Shown in pieces: positions 1 to 5,204 of a stretch of DNA of 5,209 nt (position 1 is its first letter; the number at the start of each line of letters is the position of its first letter). The stretch lies in assembly GCA_036501345.1 (NCBI GenBank), contig DASYAN010000148.1:1-5209 (forward strand). The letters run 5' to 3'. Origin of the DNA: DASYAN01 sp036501345. GTDB taxonomy: Bacteria; Chloroflexota; Ktedonobacteria; Ktedonobacterales; Ktedonobacteraceae. Made by a program: the position numbers and the translations under genes. Under the pieces are notes generated by a model that saw only the letters and a list, made by a program, of their open reading frames with translations, was not told the origin of the DNA and made no database searches.

Positions 1-1
1 T

Positions 2-937
2 CACCGTTTTGCTTTGAACAATTACAAGGATGCCTTGATAAGCGCTACTCGCAAGGCTCGTAGTCATGCCATTAAAGTTGTCTTTGATTACTCTCTACAG
101 CCTGCCTCGATAGTACCCAATAGTAAAGCTGGAGTACGCACGCCTCTCCCATTATCCACGAGTACGGGAGCTCTCAAAGCTCTCCCATTACCCACGAGTA
201 CAGGAACTCTTAAGGCTCTCCCAATGCCAGTCCGTGCTATCCCACACGACAATGCCAAAGATGAATTACGCCAACTCCGTCACTCGCTAGGGCTTAGCTC
301 TACTACCAGCAATTTGCAGTCTCCTCCCTCTGAAGAAAACCAACCTGAGATCAAAGAGGCTCAAACTCTTCAGGCATTTGCCATCCCCGAGGAACATCCT
401 TCGTCAGCCATCGAAATTGTTGTGGTTCCTGCCGATCAGAATGAAGCATCTCTCCCTGCAATAGAAACCCTACCTGAGATTACCGACCCTAGTCAAACTA
501 TTGTGGACACAACAAAGGTTCAAGAGCCTATAGTTCAAGATAAGCTTGACACTATAGCAAAACCAGCAACAGCTTCTGCGCAGGAAGAACAGACTTCTCT
601 GATAACTGAAATAGGTCCAATCCTCACAGTTCCCGATGAATACCCTGCTCCGGAAGCCGAAACAGCTCCAAAGCCCACCGAGTTAATACCTGAGAAGCTA
701 ATCCCTATCATTGAGGAAGATCCGCAGTCCGCTATTGAAACGGCTCAAATTACTCCTGTCGAGAAGAGGCAGTCCAATGGTAATGGGTCCGCAAATCCTG
801 TACATGCAGAAGGCACAAATGAAGCAAAAGCTGATGCTAATAATGGATTTTCTTTCTCAGGGGTAGAGGACACGCCAACTGTGCGAGTACGCTCAAAGCG
901 AGGTTCTCGCAAGCGCAGAACCAAACCCTTTGTGTAG
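2..937 (+). CDS. Hypothetical Pro/Glu-rich protein with basic C-terminal tail (5' end outside window)
   Basis: I do not recognise this protein. The frame is open to the left edge, and the first start-like codon (TTG at 14) has no ribosome binding site, so the gene most likely begins outside the window and only its C-terminal part is seen. Numbering from that TTG, residues 1-30 look like the end of a folded, partly helical domain. Residues 45-72 hold two and a bit copies of a 12-residue repeat (LPLSTSTGALKA, LPLPTSTGTLKA, LPMP). Residues of about 95-275 are rich in Pro, Glu, Thr, Ala and Ile, acidic, and probably disordered. The last 18 residues carry nine Arg/Lys (core RSKRGSRKRRTK), as in nucleic-acid or polyanion binding tails. 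There is no membrane segment or cysteine cluster. An N-terminal domain followed by a flexible acidic linker and a basic tip is the likely layout; the function is unknown. The next gene lies 57 bases on in the same frame. Confidence 0.75.
   Translation, partial: HRFALNNYKDALISATRKARSHAIKVVFDYSLQPASIVPNSKAGVRTPLPLSTSTGALKALPLPTSTGTLKALPMPVRAIPHDNAKDELRQLRHSLGLSSTTSNLQSPPSEENQPEIKEAQTLQAFAIPEEHPSSAIEIVVVPADQNEASLPAIETLPEITDPSQTIVDTTKVQEPIVQDKLDTIAKPATASAQEEQTSLITEIGPILTVPDEYPAPEAETAPKPTELIPEKLIPIIEEDPQSAIETAQITPVEKRQSNGNGSANPVHAEGTNEAKADANNGFSFSGVEDTPTVRVRSKRGSRKRRTKPFV
144..228 (+). repeat. 36-bp tandem repeat, two full copies plus a partial third, in coding sequence
   Basis: Copies at 144-179 and 180-215 match at 31 of 36 bases, and a 13-base partial copy follows at 216-228. 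The unit is a multiple of three and encodes the 12-residue repeat of the left-edge protein. Three of the five differences (all except the first and third) leave the amino acid unchanged. The others change Ser to Pro and Ala to Thr. This suggests an in-frame duplication followed by drift under coding constraint. Confidence 0.85.
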
Positions 938-968
938 CAGCCTAGTACACCGCTACAGTCTAGTGCGA

Positions 969-979
969 GGTATTATACC
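969..979. promoter_or_regulatory. 11-base palindrome overlapping a -10-like TATTAT, just before the small Cys/His protein
   Basis: GGTAT-T-ATACC is a perfect dyad that ends 15 bases before the ATG at 995. It contains TATTAT (971-976), a fair -10 match, but I see no good -35 at normal spacing. If this is a promoter, the transcript would begin about ten bases before the ATG, giving a nearly leaderless message, which fits the missing ribosome binding site. The dyad could be a repressor site, but it is short and could be chance. Confidence 0.25.
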
Positions 980-994
980 ATTTGCAAAAATACT

Positions 995-1561
995 ATGTCC
1001 ATACAGATCAGCATAGAAAAAGAAAAGCAGTGGGATGAGATTGCTGAGAGAGCCTCTCGTATAACAGACAAGTTGGGGATGCCCATTGACCAAGGCATTC
1101 TGGAGACCGTGATTGTTCTCAACCTCTTGGGGATCACAACTAAGCAGTCCTGTGAAGGCCACATGGATCACGGAATTCCAGCACCTTGGATATTCTTTAC
1201 AACTCCTGGAATTGATGAAATCCCTGATTATCAAGGAGTTATGCAAAAACATGTCAAAGATCAGCAAAAGGTGTTAGCTCTTTTAGATACATTCTATGCT
1301 GATAGACATGTCTCTCAGAGTGTAAGGCTCTTTGTATATCCTCGGAATCCAGGGATAAGCAACCTGGAAAGCCAAGGAGCTCGATGCCAATACATTGCTT
1401 CTCCAGAGGCACGTGCACTGAAGCTCAGAGAGTACCAAGAAGAGATGTTAGCTTTTACTGCATTCCTCAAAGAGCTATTCTTTGGGTGTAGCAACTGTGG
1501 CAACTGTGGCATTGATGGTCTTCCCCCTGGTGAAAAGTTTGCACGCTATAAAGTATACTAA
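995..1561 (+). CDS. Small protein of unknown function with SCEGH motif and C-terminal CxxCxxC
   Basis: A 188-residue soluble protein with no assigned function that I know of. Residues 8-50 are largely helical (a charged helix, then a hydrophobic ETVIVLNLLGI helix). They lead into a motif of the form SCEGH-x2-HG-x4-PW (C53, H56, H59, W65). I recall similar 'LG-x-SCEGH-PW' motifs in uncharacterised proteins of Chloroflexota and Firmicutes, but cannot check that here. The middle is mixed helix and strand, with an RLFVYPR strand near 111-117. The end carries C165, C168 and C171 as CSNCGNCG, then a short polar tail. The conserved-looking Cys/His residues suggest metal binding, but this is inference. 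ATG at 995 is the first usual start codon after the preceding gene's TAG. No Shine-Dalgarno sequence is visible, so translation may be leaderless. The next gene starts 65 bases downstream. Confidence 0.85.
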   Translation: MSIQISIEKEKQWDEIAERASRITDKLGMPIDQGILETVIVLNLLGITTKQSCEGHMDHGIPAPWIFFTTPGIDEIPDYQGVMQKHVKDQQKVLALLDTFYADRHVSQSVRLFVYPRNPGISNLESQGARCQYIASPEARALKLREYQEEMLAFTAFLKELFFGCSNCGNCGIDGLPPGEKFARYKVY

Positions 1562-1606
1562 TATAGTTGAGACAATTTGGAAATATGGCAGCACACTAAC
1601 AAGTCT

Positions 1607-1615
1607 AGGAAGAAG
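1607..1615 (+). promoter_or_regulatory. Ribosome binding site of the GH3 hydrolase
   Basis: AGGAAGAAG offers AGGA/GAAG pairing, with 11-14 bases to the ATG at 1627, slightly long. An in-frame TAA at 1621-1623, directly before the ATG, rules out a start further upstream. I found no convincing promoter or terminator in the 65 bases between the two genes. Confidence 0.5.
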
Positions 1616-1626
1616 TCCGATAAGCT

Positions 1627-3087
1627 ATGAGTACACGAGAGCCTGGAGACGATCAGAATAATAGGTCGCAGATACATTATCAACAGCAGGGGCAACAGGA
1701 ATTTCCAGCCGCTAATGCTTTTGCAGGCCGCCAAATGTCGAGGGAGACTGCGACAACATCTAGCTCTGTCGTCTCAGTGCTAAAACGATATCGGCCTCGT
1801 GGTATCAAAATATGGCATATAATACTGCTGCTGCTTATCATGGACGCTGGTATCCTCTGCCAAGACTTCTGGCAAGATTTCGCAACACACACGACACAGC
1901 CAGTACCTCATGCTACAGTGGATGGCTTCAAGCCAGTCTCGCATAAGCTTACGCCAACGAATACCATCCATCTCCTTACTGATGATATGAAATACAAGCA
2001 ACTGGCTAGCCTTTATGTCGATCACATGAGTCTGGATGATAAACTGGGTCAATTGATCGACGCTCGCTTTAACGAAGCAAGTTACTCGCCTGATCTAGAT
2101 ACGATGATTAACCAGCAGCACATCGGCGGCGTCATCTTGTATGCAAACCAGATTCACACCGCGCAACAGGTACAGGCTGACACCGCCCATATGCAGTCAC
2201 GAGCTGATTTGCCGTTGCTTATTGGCACTGATCAAGAAGGACTGACCGTCAATCGTCTGGCTAATATTTATGGGTCAGATAGCTTAACGGCACAAGCTAT
2301 GGAGCAGTCAGGTAATCCAAATGTTGCCAACAATGAAGGCAAAAAAACCGCCCAGCGTTTGCTTAACCTAGGTATCAATGTCGATTTTGCCCCTGATGCA
2401 GATGTAGGGATACCAGGTGGCTACATCGACAAGGATTCCCGCGATTTTGGTCATACCGTTGGCGACGTCATCACATATGCTGGAGCCTATGTAGAAGGCT
2501 TGCAGAGCCAAGGCACAATCGCCTGTTTTAAGCATTTTCCTGGCCTTGGTGATGTTCCCGCTGAGCTCGATCCACATAGCACCTTACCGACTGTGAATGC
2601 AGATAAAGACCATATCTATAACGTCGATCTCGCAACCTTCAAGCACTTCATTCAGTCCACAAATCCGCAGGAGCAGCCAGAAATGATCATGGCTACCGAT
2701 GTGCTGATGCCAGCGATTGACCCCAAATATCCAGCTGAACTCTCTCACACGTTCGTTACTGATATTCTGCGTACACAATTTGGCTATGATGGTGTAGTCA
2801 TTAGTGACTCGCTACACATGGATGGAGTTGCGATCAATGGGCAACAACTCAACATTGGTGATGCTGCGGTACTAGCTATACAGGCAGGTGTCGATATAGC
2901 ACTTAATGTGACTGGATCTACTGAGGTTGCAGAGGTAATTAACGCGCTTAAAGCAGCATTACAAAATGGCACACTGACGCAAGCACGTATAGACGAAGCG
3001 GTGACACGGATTATTGCGTTGAAGATGGAGCGTCATCTGATGCCAGCGGTTGCACCAACCCATTCCCTCGTTGCAACCGCTCAATAA
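1627..3087 (+). CDS. Membrane-anchored family 3 glycoside hydrolase (beta-N-acetylhexosaminidase/NagZ-like)
   Basis: GH3 enzymes of this group remove terminal beta-linked N-acetylglucosamine or related sugars by a retaining mechanism through an Asp-linked glycosyl-enzyme; NagZ members act on cell-wall fragments. This 486-residue protein has a Gln-rich polar N-terminus (1-50) and a basic stretch KRYRPRGIK (53-61). One hydrophobic segment follows (about 62-78), then a linker and a single GH3 barrel domain (about 125-470). The charge pattern predicts N-inside, with the catalytic domain outside. Visible motifs are DQEG (202-205), NVDFAPDADV (251-260), SRDFG (271-275), KHFPGLGD (302-309), the Asp-x-His pair D315/H317, and GYDGVVISDSLHMDG with nucleophile D394. 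There is no second GH3 C-terminal domain, as is usual for NagZ types. Oddities: DQEGG-R-V is DQEGLTV, HFPGHG is HFPGLG, and the usual 'MxxHV' strand reads MATDV, so specificity may differ. Its last 77 bases overlap the convergent hspR-like gene. Confidence 0.9.
   Translation: MSTREPGDDQNNRSQIHYQQQGQQEFPAANAFAGRQMSRETATTSSSVVSVLKRYRPRGIKIWHIILLLLIMDAGILCQDFWQDFATHTTQPVPHATVDGFKPVSHKLTPTNTIHLLTDDMKYKQLASLYVDHMSLDDKLGQLIDARFNEASYSPDLDTMINQQHIGGVILYANQIHTAQQVQADTAHMQSRADLPLLIGTDQEGLTVNRLANIYGSDSLTAQAMEQSGNPNVANNEGKKTAQRLLNLGINVDFAPDADVGIPGGYIDKDSRDFGHTVGDVITYAGAYVEGLQSQGTIACFKHFPGLGDVPAELDPHSTLPTVNADKDHIYNVDLATFKHFIQSTNPQEQPEMIMATDVLMPAIDPKYPAELSHTFVTDILRTQFGYDGVVISDSLHMDGVAINGQQLNIGDAAVLAIQAGVDIALNVTGSTEVAEVINALKAALQNGTLTQARIDEAVTRIIALKMERHLMPAVAPTHSLVATAQ
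3011..3087. other. Tail-to-tail coding overlap of the GH3 and hspR genes
   Basis: The GH3 reading frame ends with TAA at 3085-3087 and the hspR frame ends on the opposite strand at 3011-3013, so 77 bases encode both C-termini. Transcripts from both directions would be complementary here, and no intergenic space exists for separate terminators. Confidence 0.85.
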
Positions 3088-3424
3088 TCTCTTTCAAGCG
3101 CCGTGTTTCAGCCACATGCTGATTATGCAGTTCTCTGATCTCCTGTTGCATTTCTTCTTGCATCTGCTCCATACGATCTTTCATATGAAGAATAGCCTCA
3201 ACTCCGGCCAGGTTCACACCAAGATCACGCATTAAGCTGCGAATCTGGACAACACGCTCGATATCGTGATCTGAGTAGAGGCGAGGGCTATGCGGGCTAC
3301 TTCCCTTGCGGGCAGGTGCAATCAGCCCCAGGCGCTCGTAATGACGCAGAGTCTGCTCATGGACCTCAGCTATCTGAGCAGCTACACTAATGATATACCA
3401 TGCGCCACCACTCTTCTCAGACAT
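3011..3424 (-). CDS. hspR: HspR-type MerR-family heat-shock repressor
   Basis: A 137-residue DNA-binding regulator. Residues 10-34 (YIISVAAQIAEVHEQTLRHY, then ERLGL) form the MerR helix-turn-helix with the HspR-like ISVAA-x-HxQTLRxYERLGL pattern. The wing follows at R48-L49-Y50, then SDHDIERVVQIRSLMRDLGVNLAGVEAIL, where 'GVNLAGVE' is characteristic of HspR. Residues 77-119 make a long charged coiled coil for dimerisation, and a polar tail ends the protein. No cysteine sensor is present. HspR represses dnaK operons by binding HAIR inverted repeats and in Streptomyces needs DnaK as co-repressor. Position as the last gene after grpE and dnaJ supports the same feedback role. The chosen ATG at 3424 has AAGGAG eight bases upstream; a TTG six bases earlier lies too close to that site. 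The final 25 codons lie antisense to the end of the GH3 gene. Confidence 0.88.
   Translation of the reverse strand: MSEKSGGAWYIISVAAQIAEVHEQTLRHYERLGLIAPARKGSSPHSPRLYSDHDIERVVQIRSLMRDLGVNLAGVEAILHMKDRMEQMQEEMQQEIRELHNQHVAETRRLKEIIERLQRGNGLVQPLASDDAPSSTQ
3045..3081 (+). terminator. Perfect 10-bp inverted repeat at the end of the GH3 gene, possible terminator hairpin
   Basis: AGCGGTTGCA (3045-3054) and TGCAACCGCT (3072-3081) are exact reverse complements around a 17-base loop. The right arm ends four bases before the GH3 stop codon. On the + strand it is followed by CAATAATCTCTTTC, which is only moderately T-rich, so intrinsic termination would be weak. On the - strand no T tract follows. It may instead stabilise the 3' end of the message. 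Confidence 0.4.
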
Positions 3425-3432
3425 AATCAAGT

Positions 3433-3438
3433 CTCCTT
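3433..3438 (-). promoter_or_regulatory. Ribosome binding site of hspR, overlapping the dnaJ stop codon
   Basis: AAGGAG on the - strand sits eight bases before the ATG at 3424 and shares bases with the dnaJ TAA (3437-3439). This fixes the hspR start and implies translational coupling to dnaJ. Confidence 0.75.
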
Positions 3439-4474
3439 ATGAGCGTGCTTCAACACCTCGGCTACGAGCCAACTTCTCAAACAGTGCACGCTCGTCATCA
3501 GAGAGATTCATGGGCAGGACAACCTTGACACGCGCATAGAGGTTACCACTGCTCTCACCACGTAAGCGAGGCATCCCTTTCCCAGCCAAGCGGAACAAAC
3601 GATCGTTCTGAGTCTCCGAGGGGATCGTTAGCAGCAACTTGCGACCATCAGGTACTGGTACTGCGACTTCACCCCCCAGCATTGCCTTTACCAGATCTAT
3701 CTCGACATCAACATAGAGATCATCACTCTTACGCTCAAAGAGGGCATCTGGCTTTAGACTGATGACTAAGAAGAGGTCTCCACGTGGACCACCACCGATG
3801 CCAGGTTGACCTTCACCTGCAACACGAATTCTTGAACCGTTATCAACTCCCGCAGGAATTTTCACCTGAATGCGCTTACTGCGTGGGACCATTCCTTGCC
3901 CACTACAGTTGGAGCAGGGTCGACTTCCGACCTCACCTGTTCCCTGACAGGTCTGACACACTTCCGTTGACTGGATACTAAAGGTGCGTGATCCCCCAAC
4001 GTATGCTTCCTGCAAAGTTACCTCAACAGGCTGCTCAATGTTGTCACCAACGCGTTTGCGCATGTCCTGACCCGGACTCTGGCGCACGCTACCACGCATT
4101 CCCCCCCCACCATTACCACTGCGTCCAAAGAGTGCCTCAAAGAAGTCAGAGAAGCCGCTCTGGCCCATCGAGTCAAAGTCGTAGGACATATTGCGTCCAC
4201 CACTATACTGATAGCTGCGCCGTGTACTACTAGTATTCGGGCCAAACTGCTCCTGCCAGTTAGGACCTAGCGTATCGTACTTCTGGCGCTTCTCAGGATC
4301 TGAGAGCACCTCATAGCCTTCATTAATCTCTTTAAACTTCTCTTCAGCCTTCTTGTCGCCAGGATTAACGTCAGGATGATATTTACGGGCTAGCTTGCGA
4401 AAGGCTTTTTTGATCTCGTCCGTGCTAGCCCCTCGTGCAACACCGAGAATTTTGTAATAGTCTTTATAATCCAT
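3437..4474 (-). CDS. dnaJ: DnaJ-family co-chaperone with a reduced, single-site zinc region
   Basis: J-domain co-chaperone that stimulates DnaK ATP hydrolysis and delivers unfolded clients in the cytoplasm. Numbering from the ATG at 4474 (345 residues), the J domain spans about 2-68 (DYYKILGV, HPD at 33-35). A Gly/Phe-rich linker follows (about 75-145, including FEALFGRSGNGGGGM), then substrate-binding domain I from about 147. The zinc region has just two motifs, CQTCQGTG (C173, C176) and CSNCSGQG (C187, C190), where classical DnaJ has four. The chain continues with KIPAGVDNGSRIRVAGEGQPG and the C-terminal beta domain (GDLFLVISLKPDALFERK, DLYVDVEIDL, LLLTIPSETQ, RLAGKGMPRLRG), so the rest is complete. 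CbpA-like proteins lack the zinc region altogether, so this is an intermediate form. I prefer ATG 4474 (MDYKDYYKILGV) over an in-frame GTG at 4486 because family members start this way and a weak GAG site precedes it. It lies 30 bases after grpE. Confidence 0.92.
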   Translation of the reverse strand: MDYKDYYKILGVARGASTDEIKKAFRKLARKYHPDVNPGDKKAEEKFKEINEGYEVLSDPEKRQKYDTLGPNWQEQFGPNTSSTRRSYQYSGGRNMSYDFDSMGQSGFSDFFEALFGRSGNGGGGMRGSVRQSPGQDMRKRVGDNIEQPVEVTLQEAYVGGSRTFSIQSTEVCQTCQGTGEVGSRPCSNCSGQGMVPRSKRIQVKIPAGVDNGSRIRVAGEGQPGIGGGPRGDLFLVISLKPDALFERKSDDLYVDVEIDLVKAMLGGEVAVPVPDGRKLLLTIPSETQNDRLFRLAGKGMPRLRGESSGNLYARVKVVLPMNLSDDERALFEKLARSRGVEARS

Positions 4475-4504
4475 TGCCCAACTCACTTTGGTAGTACGAG
4501 TCAG

Positions 4505-5137
4505 CTATTTTCCCACGCTGACTTTAACGCGAGCCGGACGCAGTGTTTCCTCACCAAGTGTATAGCCTTTGCGTAGCTCTTCGAGGACAGTTCCTTCCGG
4601 CTTATCGCTACCCTCGACCGCTTCAACCGCTTCATGTACGTATGGATTGAAGATCTCACCAACTGTAGGAACTGGACTCAGACCCTCAGCCCGCAATACT
4701 TCTCCCATCTGCCATTGTAACATACGCAGTATTTGTTGTAGTTCCTGCTTATCCATTGTTTCTTGATAAATGAGAGCCCGTTCAACATTATCCATTACTT
4801 CCAGGATTTGCTTAAACAACCCCTTTTTCTGCTGCTGAACACGATCTACTACCAGCCGCTCCTGACGCTTACGGATATTATCAACATCTGCCCGTTCGCG
4901 CAGATACTTACTCCAGTTATCTGTCGCCTCTCTGCGTGCTTGAGCAAGCTGAGCTTCCAATTCGGCAATACGCCCATTAGACGAGGGGTGTGCCTGGGCA
5001 GAGGCCTGCTGTACCTGGGCAGGTGCCTGCTGCTCACCATTATTTACAACTTGTTCTGCATTTGCCGCCTGCGTATTCGTCGTCTCCTGTGGATTTGCAA
5101 CCTGCTGTTCTGCAGGCATCTCTTGAGGATCTTGCAT
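4505..5137 (-). CDS. grpE: GrpE, nucleotide exchange factor for DnaK
   Basis: GrpE dimers release ADP from DnaK and reset the chaperone cycle in the cytoplasm; the long helices also act as a thermosensor in known members. This 210-residue protein has a Gln/Ala/Asn-rich, probably disordered N-terminus (1-54), longer than in minimal GrpEs. A long coiled-coil helix follows from about 55 (RIAELEAQLAQARREATD), with the family pattern W-x-KYLRERADVDNIRKR at 75-91 and KQILEVMDNVERAL (109-122). The C-terminal beta domain holds the GrpE signature: FNPYVHEAV (163-171), then GYTLGEETLRPARVKVSV (191-208), with the expected spacing. ATG 5137 is preceded in frame by TGA nine bases upstream, so no usual start lies earlier; its AAGGAG site is 14 bases away, a long spacer. 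It is the first gene of the visible operon; dnaK is not present here. Confidence 0.95.
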   Translation of the reverse strand: MQDPQEMPAEQQVANPQETTNTQAANAEQVVNNGEQQAPAQVQQASAQAHPSSNGRIAELEAQLAQARREATDNWSKYLRERADVDNIRKRQERLVVDRVQQQKKGLFKQILEVMDNVERALIYQETMDKQELQQILRMLQWQMGEVLRAEGLSPVPTVGEIFNPYVHEAVEAVEGSDKPEGTVLEELRKGYTLGEETLRPARVKVSVGK

Positions 5138-5151
5138 AACGATTCACAAAT

Positions 5152-5157
5152 CTCCTT
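5152..5157 (-). promoter_or_regulatory. Ribosome binding site of grpE with long spacer
   Basis: AAGGAG on the - strand lies 14 bases before the ATG at 5137. A GTG nearer to it is out of frame, and the in-frame codon TGA lies between the site and the ATG, so the ATG remains the only usual choice. The long spacer may lower translation efficiency. Confidence 0.55.
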
Positions 5158-5197
5158 GTCCGTTGTCCGCTAGTTTAATCATGGAGCCTTGTCAGCT

Positions 5198-5204
5198 CTT
5201 GAAT
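5198..5204 (-). promoter_or_regulatory. Possible right half of a HAIR (HspR) operator
   Basis: On the - strand this reads ATTCAAG, a 6 of 7 match to ACTCAAG, the right half of the HAIR consensus CTTGAGT-N7-ACTCAAG bound by HspR. The left half would fall mostly outside the window, so it cannot be confirmed. A 7-base near match alone is weak, but its position upstream of grpE is where an operator would be expected. Confidence 0.2.

Noticed and set aside
953..1267. 104-codon - strand open frame opposite the Cys/His protein
   Set aside because: It lies antisense to a better supported gene, its translation has no recognisable domain, and no start signal is visible.
1546..1566. AT-rich inverted repeat across the stop of the Cys/His protein gene
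   Set aside because: The outer CTATA/TATAG arms and the inner AGTATACT have different centres, the stem is short and all A/T, and no T tract follows, so it is not a credible terminator.
1849..1860. Possible lipoprotein signal around Cys78 of the GH3 protein (GILC)
   Set aside because: The residue before Cys is Leu, not Gly/Ala/Ser, and the cysteine lies 78 residues in after a long polar N-terminus, so a plain membrane anchor is more likely.
2341..2347. A7 run in the GH3 gene as a programmed frameshift site
   Set aside because: In the reading frame it is C-AAA-AAA-ACC, which does not fit the X-XXY-YYZ pattern, and the downstream protein is complete in frame 0.
3988..4245. Open frames of 75-81 codons inside dnaJ on both strands
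   Set aside because: Both overlap a well-supported dnaJ and have low-complexity Cys/His/Arg or Val/Ala composition typical of shadow frames.
4475..4486. GTG at 4486 as the dnaJ start
   Set aside because: It adds four residues (MSWA) ahead of the typical MDYKDYYKILGV start and has no ribosome binding site; the ATG at 4474 fits better, although GTG cannot be excluded.
4763..5173. 136-codon + strand open frame antisense to grpE
   Set aside because: It is antisense to a clear GrpE and its Leu/Ile/Cys/Arg-rich translation is what the complement of a Gln/Ala/Glu-rich gene gives; no motif or ribosome binding site supports it.
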